From: Salvia splendens
Taxonomy: Eukaryota; Streptophyta; Magnoliopsida; Lamiales; Lamiaceae
DNA: 64,000 nucleotides
Direction: 5' to 3'
NCBI RefSeq assembly: GCF_004379255.2
Contig: NW_024599198.1
Span: forward strand, 124,001-188,000
Positions 30,528-42,240 of the stretch are shown here, piece after piece. Each line of letters opens with the position of its first letter. Positions within the stretch are counted from its first letter, which is position 1. Under the pieces are notes generated by a model. It made no database searches and was not told the origin of the DNA. It saw only the letters and a list, made by a program, of their open reading frames with translations. Made by a program: the position numbers and the translations under genes.

Positions 30528-31036
30528 TTATAATAATTAACAAAAAAGTACAATAATTCACTCCTCTGCTCCGTCGTCGTCTCCGTCGTCGTCTCCTCCG
30601 TCGTTGTCGGCACCATCGCCTCCGCCTCCGTCGCCGCCGCCGCCTCTACTCCCGGCGGCTTCCCTCCGTGCCACCTCCAAATCCTCCTGCATGCTCAGGA
30701 GCAATGTTTGAAGCAAACTCTTCTCCACGGGGTCCACCGCCGCCCGCCATTCGGCCATCGTCTTGACCATCTGAGAGCGCGTTATAATAATTAACAAAAA
30801 AGTACAATAATTCACTCCTCTGCTCCGTCGTCGTCTCCGTCGTCGTCTCCTCCGTCGTTGTCGGCACCATCGCCTCCGCCTCCGTCGCCACCGCCGCCTC
30901 TACTCCCGGCGGCTTCCCTCCGTGCCGCCTCCAAATCCTCCTGCATGCTCAGGAGCAATGTTTGAAGCAAACACTTCTCCACGGGGTCCACCGCCGCCCG
31001 CCATTCGGCCATCGTCTTGACCATCTGAGCGCGCGA
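30528..31036 (-). repeat. 254-bp tandem duplication of ORF1 3' end
   Basis: 30528-30781 and 30782-31036 are near-identical copies beginning TTATAATAATTAAC and ending in the CATCTGAG(A/C)GCGCG segment. Each includes the last about 70 codons of ORF1, its stop and the following AT-rich bases. Only the copy nearer the gene body can be translated. Confidence 0.92.
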
Positions 31037-32258
31037 AGAATTTGAGATCCGCTGTGGATTGGCCAAGGGGGGATGCCGACTGGACCTCCTGGGAACCCCC
31101 GGTGACCCCCCTCGCCTCCCGTTGAGCCCGCCTGTGCCCAACCGGGCGAGTTCGACGAGCGAACGAACGAGGGGTCGGAACCTCCTGGGCCGTCTCGGGG
31201 AGGTCGTGTGAACCACCGCTGCTGCCGCTAAAATCACCGGTATAGTTCAGTCGTTGCTTCTTCGGCCAGCCAGTGTCGACACCTACTCGGAACTTCTCGG
31301 AGTCGTTCAGCACAAGATAGCAGTTCCAGTAGGTGAAGTCCTTATACACCCCCTTCAGGGGGAAGACTTTCTTCGCTATCCTCCTGCAGTCTTCCTCCGT
31401 TTGGCCACTGCTCATCATGCGGAGGGCGTTGGTGTACAAGCCCGAAAATCGGGAGACCGCAGCCTTGATTCGGTCCCACCCCTTCAGGTAATCCTCCCCG
31501 GTGCATCGCCTCCCCTCCGGGCAAAACCTCTGGTAGGCTGCTGCTATCTTGCCCCACAAGTTGACGATCCTCTGGTTGTTCGAAACGAGAGGATCATCGC
31601 AAACACTCACCCACGCCTTGGCCAGCGCGACGTTCTCTGCGTCCGTCCACCTCTTCCGTACCGAGCTGTCGTCCTCACCCAGCTGCGAGGACTCGCCGAC
31701 CCTCTTCCCCTTGTTTTTCTTTTTTGGGGCGCCACGACCCCGCCCTGTGCTCCCCATTTGAATGGGAGCATCCGGAACACCGAGAAGATCTAACTCCAAT
31801 TCATCGAAGGAGAAAGTGTCAAATTGGGGCAACGGCTGCGCCTCCGTTGGGGTCGATGTGTGCGACAAACCAGTCGAAAAATCGAAACTGGGGCGATAGA
31901 CGTCCCCCGGCGTCCCATGTGTCGTCGGGGATCCCCCCGTCGCCGGTACCATCCCCCCCCGGCATCCCCTACGTCGCCTGTACCCCCCGGGCATCATCTG
32001 CATCCCGGGTGCCCACCCCGGCATCATCTGGGCACTGGGTGCCCACCCCGGCATCATCTGGGCACTGGGTGCCCACCTCGGCATCGCCTGAAACCCCCCC
32101 GGCGGACTCCCCCCGGTTGGCATCCCGGGCATCATCTGCTGCCACGGGTACATGTTGTAGTATGGTGGCATCTGACTCCATCCACTTCCCACGGGGACCG
32201 GGGGAGTTTGAGCTTGAGACCCGCTACTCCCTGAAGTAGGCTCGTTGTTGAGATCCAT
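30812..32258 (-). pseudogene. Harbinger ORF1 Myb/SANT-like protein, element E, late frameshift
   Basis: From the ATG at 32258: a Met/Pro/Gly-rich N-terminus (about 1-130), FSFDELELDLLG, a basic patch PKKKNKGKR likely for nuclear import (about 185), the Myb-like trihelix domain (KRWTDAENVALAKAWVSVCD, NLWGKIAAAYQRFCPEG, LKGWDRIKAAVSRFSGLY) about 210-300, and SEKFRVGVDTGWPKKQRLNY. The frame continues to 30900 (452 codons), but the family C-terminus (MVKTMAEWRAAVDPVEK, acidic tail) lies in another frame ending at 30812. The slip is probably at the C6 run near 31070. ORF1 proteins assist transposase by binding element ends. Confidence 0.85.
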
Positions 32259-32261
32259 TTA

Positions 32262-32360
32262 CCGTTGTTGATCTTGTACAGAAATTTAGATAGAGAGAGT
32301 ACTCGTTAAAACAAGTGGTGCGAATGAAAATGACTTGCAAGGCGTGTATATATAGTGTTT
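32262..32360 (-). promoter_or_regulatory. Shared Harbinger promoter and leader (element E)
   Basis: TATATATA near 32346 and the leader with CATTCGCACCACTTGTTT, GAGTACTCTCTCTATC and TCTGTACAAGATCAACAACG precede the ORF1 start, nearly as in C and F. Confidence 0.8.
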
Positions 32361-33773
32361 CGGAAAAAAACAATTCGCGCTAGGCGGTGCGCTAGGTGAT
32401 CCGGACGCTGTAATAGCACCGAGCGGATCGCCCAGCACGCAGCCTAGAGCCACGGAACCGCCGAGCGCTAGGCGGTTTTTAATCCGGAAACCGCTAGGCA
32501 GTTGCAATAGATCACCTAGCGCACCGCCTAGCGCCGGCGCTCGGCTAAGCGGTGCGCTAGGCGCTATTGTGGATGCTCTTAGTACTATTAATTAGAGCAT
32601 CACAGTGGTCGGCGGCGGACAAGTAATAGCCCAGCCTTAGCTCAGCCATGCCACATTAGCAGCACTAAATTCCTCCTGCCACATCAGCTTGACAAGCAAC
32701 TGGACAAGCAATAGCCCAACCACAGCCTTGCCACATCATCAGCACTAAAAATAAATAATTAACAATCACACAAAATACGGAATTAAATTCACGCCACATA
32801 TACGGGAAAATTCGATAATTTCATTTAAATTTAAAAAGGTACATAATTTAACAAAATTACATAATAAAAAAATTACATAATAATAAAAAACCCTATCGTC
32901 GTGCAGTCCTCCGCGCCCAAAACTCTTCAATTAAATCCTTTTTGAGTTGAATATGAGCATCCACTTGGCGCATGTCGGCATGTGCCTGGAGGCGGCCGGC
33001 TTCATCGTGAGGTACCCCGCTTCGTACGTTGGGGGGCGGCCGCGCCGTGGCTTGGACCGGCTTCATTATCGTCATTGGCCCAACTAGTCAGTTGTACACC
33101 TTCATCTTCGAAAATCATGTTGTGCATGATAATACAGGCGTACATTATATCAGCAATGCAGTCGATATGCCACAAACGCGTTGGACTAGAGATGCCCACC
33201 GATTCCGGTTCCAACGGTTAACCACCGAACCGGAACCGCCGGTTCCGGTTCCGAACCAGAACCATGTCAATTTTTTCAAACCGGACCCGTCGTATTTGGA
33301 ACCGCGGTCCAGTTCCGGTTCAAGATTTTTCGAACCGGAACCATCACCGAACCGTCGGTTCCGGACGGTTCAGAACCGCCAGTTAACCGACAGTTTCACG
33401 GTTCCGGTGAGAAAACCGAGGTGGCAGCGGGGGCAGCTTTTTCAGCCGGTTTTGTCGGCCAAAACGGTGATTTTTGGACCGGAAACTGGCGGTTAACCGT
33501 GAAACTGGCGGTTTTCGGTTTTGGTGTGGAACACGAGGCAAACGGTTTGTTGACCGAACTGGCGGTTTTGGCGGTGAAACCGGCGGTTCCGACGGTTTTA
33601 CGCCAAAACCGCTGGTTTTCCGAAATTCAAATTTTTTTATTTTGATTTTGAATTCAAATTCATCCATTATCCCCCCATTTCATTTTTTTTATTTATGTTC
33701 CGACGACACTTGTAAATTATATTACATTGTTGTATGTTGTATACTTGTATATGTATTGTAAATTGTAATGTAT

Positions 33774-36259
33774 TGTCACGACCGCACTTCCTAAGGATAG
33801 GAAGCACAGGAAATCGTGACTAGAGGGGGAATTAAGAAGCGGGGATGAAGGTGGGGATAATCAACTCAAGGCAATACAACTTAACAATCAAAGAGGAAAT
33901 TCCATTTAAATCGATCAACGTTTCAAAACCCAAGTCTCATAATGAAAGATAACAGAGTTCAATCATAAGGGAAGTAACAGGTTTCAACAGTTCAAAGAAA
34001 ACAACAGAAATTCTGAAAACATTGAGTAGCGGAAGCAATTTGAGAGTTTAGCTACTACTATGTATGAAGACATAATAGTAACCGGAACAGTGATTTAATA
34101 CGTTCTTGGATCATCGCTCAACATCCTCCGCCTCCCGACCCCGCTCAACCTGCAGATAGGGAAAACATATGCATGGGCTGAGTACTTGGTGCACCCAGTG
34201 AACTCATGCCCAAAAACATTCACCGTTAAGATATGTCAAGCCATCATTGAGTGAAACTCGGGTTTTACTTTAAAAGGCCGAGAGACACTAAAGTTCATTT
34301 CCATAAAACAGTGTCCGCGCGGACTAACATCATCCTCCATCATATACCATATCTGAACCATCATGTGAAACGAGACTGTGGCCACAATCTCGATCACTGG
34401 ACCGGCCGACCTAGGGGACGGCTCACGATCCCCATCAGTGCACTAGTCTAAGTAGGGCGTAGCCCTAGTTAGACCCGAATTCGTTAACCATCAAAGTCTA
34501 GTAGAGTATCATTCTAGTAGACAATCAGATAGGCAGTTTCAAAACATAAATACGGCATGACATACTTATAGAAACATCCTTATAACACCGCAACATATTG
34601 ATTTAAAATAAACGTTAAAGAATAAAGCCCACCTCAATAGCTTAGAAATTTCCTTTTATAACTTCTCGATCCGACTTTAACGAGCGTGCGAACCACCTTT
34701 TCGCAAAATACATAAAAATCATATCGATTCTTGGTAACGACAATATTTAGAATGCATGCACTCTAATTACAATTTTTAAATTATTTTTCTCGATTTTCGT
34801 GCATTTTCGGTTATTCGGCGGCCGCCCAAGGCGTCGCGTGCGATGCCGGTCGGCCGCTTATGCTCGTTCTTCCCTTCGTTGGCTCCTCGTATTTTTCCTT
34901 AGCGTCGAAAATAAATTCCAAAAATTTATTTATGCGCATACTTAAATTTCCGTAATTATTTACCGTTGGAAAAAGTACTAATTTATACTTAGGTAAATTA
35001 TTCATTCCAAAAACTTCCGGGAATAAACCAAATATTTTCCCCCGATCAAAATTTAATTACCGGCCGAGATTAAATTTCTCAGCCACTTTATTCCTCAAGA
35101 TAATTAATTAGGAAGCCCATCATTTAAAAGAAGAGTCCACCATTAATTTGACTTCCAAAACTTTATTAAAAGCCCAACCACAAAAACAAAAATCTAAGGC
35201 CCAAAATCAAACCAAAACAAACATGAGGCCCAATCTCATCTCACTCTCTAACCCCTCTCTCTCTCTTCCCTTCCTTCTTCTTCCCACTGCCGTCCGCCAC
35301 CTCCCCCACGACGAAGGCACACTGCCGTCGTCTCCTCTCCGGCTCGACACCATCGATGGGATCGCCGCTGCAGCAACGTCGTCGAGGAGTTGACGTCCTC
35401 AGCCCGTCGCCGTCGCTGGGTTCGCCGAGAGGCGTCGCTGCTTCGCCATCGCGCCACCGCCACCGTGCTGCTGCCGCTGCTTCGCCAGGACACCGACACG
35501 GTGGGAACGGGGGAGAAGCTACTGTCGTCACTCACCGAGAGCCGTCGCCCGCCCTGGAACGTCGAGCACGGCTGACCGCCGCTGCCCGTCGTCGGCGGCG
35601 GCTTCCCCTCCACCGAAACCACTCCGAACCCGCCCGGAAACACTCCGCAAAGACTCGCAACACGTGATATTTACATAAAGCTAGGTTCTTTCTAAGCTTC
35701 GGCTACGTACGGCGATCGTTTGGAAGATTCTAAGTTGGTTTCTATTTAGTTTGGTTATGGAGGAAAAGCTATGAAACAAGGATGTAACATGCATGAAAAG
35801 CTAGAACAACACATGCTTTAAACAAGGAATGGATTATACCTCCAAGAAATGGTTGAAAATGGTAGAGAAAAACAAAGAATGGTGGCTTCAAAGCTTCCTC
35901 CTTCTTCCCGTCGACTTCCTCTCGGCGCCTCTCTCTCTCTTTTTTTTGTGTGTAGTGTGAAGGTGGGGGGTGGCTTTTGGGGTGTAGATATTGATGGGAA
36001 GTGGGGAGGTGAAAACCGTGAACATCATGGGGGGAAATGCAAGAACCGCACGGTCGTGGGGGGGGGGGGAAGAAGAAGAAAGAAGAAAAAAGAAACTTGG
36101 GCTTAGTTAATTAACAACATCAAAACATTCCTTTTCACATCAAACACATAAACCAAATTTTCCCCTATCACATTTATCGAGAAGCATAGCATTTCGAAAT
36201 AATTGTATCAATTATTCCGTTACATAAGATTAATTCTAACTTAAGGTACGGGTGTTACA
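33774..36259 (-). repeat. 3' LTR of Tekay element
   Basis: 2486 bp from TGTCACGACC to GTGTTACA. Next to the right copy it lacks about 480 bp: the sequence goes from TTAATTAA directly to CAACATCAAAACATTCC at about 36113. The shared AATTAA suggests a microhomology deletion. The GC-rich block 35270-35640 and a CTCTCT run are in both LTRs. Confidence 0.93.
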
Positions 36260-36275
36260 TTCTACCCACCTTAAC
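36260..36275 (-). other. Polypurine tract of Tekay element
   Basis: Minus strand AAGGTGGGTAGAA directly before the 3' LTR, after the GACGAAATTTCTGTT box typical of Tekay/Del elements. It primes plus-strand DNA synthesis. Confidence 0.85.
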
Positions 36276-36294
36276 AGAAATTTCGTCCCGAAAT

Positions 36295-39200
36295 TTACTC
36301 ATTTCTAACGAAAAGTTCCAGGTACTTTTCTTTCATTTTATCCTCGAGTTCCCAAGTAGCCTCCTCGTGGCCATGGTGTTTCCATAGTACTTTCACGGAC
36401 GCGATCGATTTATTCCTCAACTCTTGCACTTTCCTGTCCAGAATAGCTTCGGGTTTCTCCTCGTAACTCAAGTCAGGATTCAAAACCATTTCCTCTTGAT
36501 GAACCACGTGTTTGAGATCGAACACGTACTTTCGTAACTGTGACACATGGAAAACATTGTGCACAGTCCCAAAACTTGGTGGTAGTGCCAACCTATACGC
36601 TACGGGTCCCACCTTCTCAAGGATTTCATAAGGCCCTACGTATCGTGGCTTCAACTTCCCCTTTACACCGAACCTCGTTATCCCCTTCGACGGAGATACC
36701 CTCAAAAACACCTTATCTCCCGTATTGAACTGTAAATCAGTACGCCGGACATCAGCATACGACTTCTGTCGGTCTTGAGCTTCCTTTATCCTTTGTCGAA
36801 TTTGTCGCACGATCTCTATCATTTCTTCGACCGAATCTGCCCGAGTATTCTTCTTTCACCAACCTCATCCCAGTAAAGTGGTGATCTACATTTCCTCCCA
36901 TACAATGCTTCATACGGGGCCATATTTATTGTTGCATGGAAACTGTTGTTGTAGGCAAACTCGATCAACGGTAGTACCACTTCCCAATTTTCTCCTCTGT
37001 CAAGAACCACGGCTCTCAACATGTCCTCGAGAGTTTGAATCGTTCTCTCGGACTGTCCATCGGTTTGTGGGTGGAAAGCAGTACTGAAATTCAGTCGTGT
37101 ACCCAGTTCTCGTTGTAGACTCATCCAAAACCTTGAAGTAAACCTGGTGTCTCTGTCTGACGTGATTGTCACTGGCACCCCATGTAGCCGAATTATTTCT
37201 TTCACATAGATCCGGGCCAGCTTGTCCGATCCATGTGTTATGGGAATGGGTATAAAATGCGCACTCTTGGTGAGGCGGTCTATAATCACCCAAATGGCTG
37301 TATTCCCTTGTCGGGTTTTTGGTAGTCCTGTCACAAAATCCATAGTGATATGTTCCCATTTCCACTCCGGGATCTCCAACGGTTGCAACTTCCCATAGGG
37401 TCGTTGATGTAAAGCTTTTACTTGTTGACATGCCAAACATCTCTCTACAAATGAAGCTATGTCCCTCTTCATTCCATCCCACCAAAATGATCCCTTCAAG
37501 TCCTGGTACATCTTTGTACTTCCAGGGTGGGCGGTGTATGGGGTCTCGTGTGCCTCGGTCAGAATTTCCTTTCGAAGTCCTTCGTCGCCTGGCACACATA
37601 GTCTCCCCTCGTAGGTGAGAGCATTATCAGCCTCTTCTCGAAACTTCTCTTGTTCGCCCTTCCTCACCTTCAGTCGAATTTTCTCCAAATTTTCATCGTT
37701 GCGTTGCCCTTCTATTATCCCCGTTCGTAGATCGGACGCAATTACCAAGGTGGCAATCGTTCCCTTCACACTTTCCGGAGCTCTCACCACCTCCAATCGC
37801 ATCTTGCTAAATTCGCGAATCAACTCCGCTTCCTGAGTGAGAAAAGTAGCCAACTGCGGTTGAGCTTTCCGGCTCAAAGCATCCGCCACCACGTTTGCTT
37901 TACCCGGATGATAGTTAATACCACAATCATAATCCTTGACTAGCTCGAGCCATCTGCGTTGCCTCATGTTCAAATCTTTCTGCTCAAAGAAGTACTTCAG
38001 ACTCTTATGGTCGGTAAAAATCTCACACCGAACTCCATAGAGGTGGTGCCTCCAAATCTTCAATGCGTGCACCACAGCCGCTAGTTCTAGGTCATGAGTA
38101 GGGTAGTTCAACTCGTGTGGTCTCAACTGTCGTGAAGCGTAGGCAATCACCTTACCATTCTGCATCAAAACACACCCCAGTCCAATCTTCGATGCATCAG
38201 TGTAAACCACATAGTCTACTCCCGGTTCCGGCACGGCTAGAACAGGTGCGGTGGTCAATTTCTCTTTCAACAACTGGAAGCTAGCCTCACACTCCGGTGT
38301 CCAATTGACCTTGGTCCCCTTCTTCAATTGTTGAGTCATTGGCCTTGCGATTTTAGAAAATCCTTCAATAAATCTTCGGTAGTATCCTGCCAGTCCAAGG
38401 AAACTCCGAATCTCGTTTGGGGTCTTTGGTGCCTTCCACTGTTGTACGGCCTCCACCTTTGCGGGGTCAACTCGAATCCCTTCGGCTGTCACAACATGCC
38501 CCAGAAAATTTACTTCCTTTAGCCAGAATTCACACTTACTGAACTTGGCGTATAACTTCTCTGTTCTGAGTGTTTCCAGCGTGATCCTTAGATGCTCCTC
38601 ATGTTCCTTTTCATCCTTCGAGTAAACTAGCACGTCATCTATGAATACCAGGACGAACTTGTCCAAGTATGGGTGGAATACTCGATTCATTAAGTCCATA
38701 AATACCGCCGGTGCATTTGTCAGTCCAAACGGCATTACAACAAACTCATAATGCCCATACCTCGTTCGGAAAGCCGTCTTGGGTATGTCCTCCCTTCGTA
38801 CCCTCAATTGATGATATCCCGACCTTAAATCCATCTTCGAAAATACTCCTGCTCCCCTGAGTTGGTCGAACAGGTCGTCTATTCTCGGTAGAGGATACTT
38901 GTTCTTGAGAGTCAACTTGTTCAATTCCCGATAGTCTATGCACATTCTCAGTGTCCCGTCTTTCTTCTTCACAAACAGCACCGGTGCTCCCCACGGCGAC
39001 ACACTCGGTCGGATAAAACCCAAGTCCAGTAATTCTTGTAGCTGGATTTTGAGTTCTTCCAACTCCTTCGGTGCCATCCTATATGGCGCTTTCGATACTA
39101 GTGTGGCTCCTGGTTCCAGATCGATAGTAAACTCTAACTGTCGGTCAGGAGGAGGGCCTGGCAACGCATCGGGAAATACGTCGGGAAACTCACGTACCAC

Positions 39201-40835
39201 TGCCACATCTTCAACTTTCCTCTCTTTCTTGTCATGTCCTTGTAGATACACGAGATAGGCCGGACGCCCCTTTCTAATCATCGTGGTTGCTTGAAGTGCT
39301 GATATCACACAAGTTCGTTGATTCATCGAAATTCCGTGGAAGGTAGAGGGCTCCTTTCCCGGGGTTTGTAACGAGATTTGCCTCTCTTGGCATCGGATAG
39401 TGGCATAGTTTTCAGCTAGCCAATCCATCCCCAGAATAATGTCCACATTATTCATCGGCATAACGTGCAAGTTGTGCGCCACTAAACTAAGTTCTCCCAC
39501 CGTGAGTTCTATGTTCGAGCAGGATTGTGAAATTTCTACAAGGCCTCCTACCGGTGAGTTCACATTCATCTTAAGTTCAAGTTCATCAACAGGCAGTCTT
39601 AAAGCATTTACGCAGGAGTGCGATATAAAAGAGTGCGACGCACCCGTATCAAACAGAACAGCAACAGGCATGTCAAGTAATGTTCCCATACCTGCCAGAT
39701 TATCTCGTTTGGGCTCTCCCTGTGGGGCTTTTGCTTGATTGCGTCCCAAGGCATAGGCCCTAGCTTGAGTCGGATATGGCTGGCGACGCTGCTGCTGCTG
39801 CGGAGGTGGTGTAGGATTTCCTCGAGGTCCGTTCGGCATTCTCCCACCTCCAGCATTGTTGTTGCTCGGGCACTCTTTGGCGAAGTGTCCGACTCCACCA
39901 CACTTGTAGCACACGTTGGTCCCGACTCTGCACTCTCCCATGTGGTTCTTCTGACATTTGGCACAAGGAGGTGCTCTCTGACGGAAATCTCCACTTTGGA
40001 ATGGAGCAGCTTGCTTTCCTTTTCCCTGGAAAGAGTTTGGGGTACTCTGGAACCTCTTGTTGTCGAAGGGTGCGCGGTTCCCGTCCCATTTCCTCTTATC
40101 CCGGAAATTCTGCTGTGAGGTCGGCGGTGTTGGGGTAGTGGGTGTAACCGTCTTTTCCCGTGGCATCACTTCCTCCACGTCCAGTGCACGAGATAATGAC
40201 TCGGCATACGAGAGTCTACCACGGCACGCCAACGCCATCCTGATTTCGTGCCTCAGACCGGCACAAAACTTCTCCGCCATCTTCTCGTCGGTGTTTACTT
40301 GCTCGGGTGCATATCGAGACATGTCACATAGGGCACGGTCATATTCTGTTAAAGTCATACGCCCCTGTTTTAAATTGTAAAACTCGGCCTCCTTTGCCTT
40401 ACGGTAGCTCCTTGGAATGTATTTGTCATACAGTTCCTCCTTAAAGTCTTCCCACGTCAGAGTGTCTAACTGCTCCTGCGTCATTGTCCGCTGCTTAGTC
40501 TCCCACCAGAATTCTGCGGACCCGGTGAGCTGATAAGTCATGCACGATAGGCGCTCCTGGTCAGTGCACCTCAAGAACTTAAAGATGCGTTCTATGGCCC
40601 GAATCCAGGTCTCGGCCTTGGTTGGATCTCCCATTCCATCGAACACGGGAGGACGTTCCTTTCGGAACTCTTTCTCGATGTTCCGTTCCGGCTGTGGCGG
40701 TGGTGGAGGTGGTGGTGGTGGTTGTCCATCAGGACCCACACTGCTCTGGGTCTCGTTGCTTGCCCCATTCTCGTGGTGAACTGCAGCACGTCGGGGAGGA
40801 ATTCTGTTCAACACATGCGTTAGTACAAAATTCAA
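36295..40835 (-). pseudogene. gag-pol: Tekay gag-pol with one frameshift
   Basis: From the ATG at 40835, 1338 codons: gag about 55-225, CCHC knuckle 309-322 ([14 protein letters not shown]), aspartic protease DTGA 396-399, reverse transcriptase about 590-760 with FIDD at 731-734, RNase H about 880-1000 (first Asp in YTDASK), and integrase about 1060-1290 with an HHCC zinc site and the DDE core. At about 36842 a single-base slip moves the frame; the rest (36822-36295) holds the end of integrase and a chromodomain (VLWKHHGHEEATWELEDKMK) that targets integration to marked chromatin. Tekay pol is normally one frame, so the slip is probably a mutation. Everything else is intact. Confidence 0.93.
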
Positions 40836-41047
40836 CTTTTAACATCACTACACCACACGACCTCTCCAAAACGATAACATAACTTTCCAAACACAACGAG
40901 GTAAAATGAACATAACGATAAAACAACGGAAACTTTATTATCTTAAAACCAACAAGTACGTGTTTCCACAAGGTCTTTGAAACAGGGAAGGAAAAACAAA
41001 CGTCAAAAGAAACTACTACATAGTTCGTCAAAGCAAAACATTCGAAA

Positions 41048-41752
41048 CTAACAAAACAGTAAAAGAACACTACTCCTCGGGAGTTCTCTCATAATTCGCC
41101 CCTTCCTCGCTATTAACTTCAACCTCTCTCGCAAGGGGCTCTTCTTCGGGGTCTTCCTCATCCTCCATGGGATCCTCCTCGTCTTCAAGGGATCTTCTTC
41201 CTCTTCCTCATCACTCTCCCGCACATCCGTAGCGTCGTCGATATGCTCATCAACCACAAGGACTTCCGTCGCGGGAGGTGCGGAGGTACGCATCCCAAGC
41301 CTTCTCCTCTTAGGGAAGTTTGGTTGCGGCGTCTCATTCTCGTATCGACCCCCGCTGTAGGGACTGCGACCCGATGAGGACGCCCCCTTCCTAGGAGGAG
41401 CATAGGGTGGCGGTCCACCACGAGCATCGACCAGTGCTTCCAAGAGAACCTTCACAAAACCATGCATGTCTCCCTGCATGCTGTAGTCGGGAAGCTTATG
41501 CCAGACGTATGACCGTGAAGCCTCGTCGGCCCACCTATTCCAAGGTGTCGGTAGTCCGTCAATCAATCTCTTGATTCCCTCATAGAGTCTCACTCCACAG
41601 CCATGAGCATCCCGCCATAAGGTCAAGTAGTCGGCGACATAAGATATCAAAGGGGCCCTCTCGTCCCTCTCGAACCCGCGATACATTTCCATCGCCCGCA
41701 ATCCATTCTTGACGTACCTTCCCCTTAGCGGTGCGTGGATCGTGATCGCCAT
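41048..41752 (-). CDS. Extra reading frame upstream of Tekay gag
   Basis: 234 codons between the PBS and gag. The first 120 residues look like a folded, helix-rich domain (ERAPLISYVADYLTLWRDAH, LIDGLPTPWNRWADEASRSY), followed by a Pro/Gly/Tyr-rich linker, a basic KRRR patch and an acidic run ESDEEEEEDP. I do not recognise a domain. The ATG at 41752 is the first good start after the PBS, and the frame is long for a leader. It could be an accessory protein of this Tekay sub-lineage or a captured fragment. An intron linking it to gag is possible (213 nt separate them). Confidence 0.6.
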   Translation of the reverse strand: MAITIHAPLRGRYVKNGLRAMEMYRGFERDERAPLISYVADYLTLWRDAHGCGVRLYEGIKRLIDGLPTPWNRWADEASRSYVWHKLPDYSMQGDMHGFVKVLLEALVDARGGPPPYAPPRKGASSSGRSPYSGGRYENETPQPNFPKRRRLGMRTSAPPATEVLVVDEHIDDATDVRESDEEEEEDPLKTRRIPWRMRKTPKKSPLRERLKLIARKGRIMRELPRSSVLLLFC

Positions 41753-42225
41753 CTACATAAAAGGGTAAGTTCTCTTAGCAACCAATCGTAGAAAAAGAAA
41801 AAGCGAGGTAGAAAAGATAAAACGTATAGAGAACGTCATCCGTGTTATCGTGCATATACCTGTCAATTTCCATAGGAAAACGTCATAAAAATTTCTTTTT
41901 TTTTATTTATCATCTAAGGATAGATGTTTCGTATTTTAAAACCATGGTACTTTTGCAACTTCGTCTATCCTTCAATCTAACGCAAACCGCGCTTCACAAG
42001 GTTATCCTTGTCTCGTCATTTCATCGTCCTTTGGTTTTCGCGCCCTTTTCGCGCCCCATTCATTCTATCACTCCTATTATGCTTCGTTTCAATTTTTGCC
42101 TTCTTTCATGTTGAGCGCGGTGAGACGGAGTGTTGAGTGTTAAGCGAATACTCTTTTAGTCTAGCGAAACGAGTCTAGACTAGATTGAATAAATGACTCT
42201 CGGTCCAAAGCGGAAGGAAAAACAC

Positions 42226-42237
42226 GCTCTGATACCA
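42226..42237 (-). other. Primer binding site of Tekay element
   Basis: Minus strand TGGTATCAGAGC, complementary to the 3' end of initiator tRNA-Met, three bases from the 5' LTR. Confidence 0.95.
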
Positions 42238-42240
42238 TTC

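Larger units (their letters stand above)
30217..32578. mobile_element. PIF/Harbinger element E, ORF1 only
   Basis: Inverted ends GAGCATCCACAATAG and TTA duplications (30214-30216 and 32579-32581). 2.36 kb with the best-preserved ORF1 of the window and no transposase. Element F starts only 16 bp after its right end. Confidence 0.94.

Noticed and set aside
31254..32239. Long plus-strand frames opposite the Harbinger E ORF1
   Set aside because: They are shadows of a GC-rich gene on the other strand; no known domain.
35148..35667. GC-rich frames on both strands within the Tekay LTR (also 43615-44163)
   Set aside because: They are low-complexity (CTCTCT, CCGTCG) and open in several frames; the two LTR copies differ by frameshifts; no domain.
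36819..36845. Frameshift in Tekay pol as a programmed event
   Set aside because: It falls inside integrase, where no elements of the lineage are known to shift; no slippery run is present.
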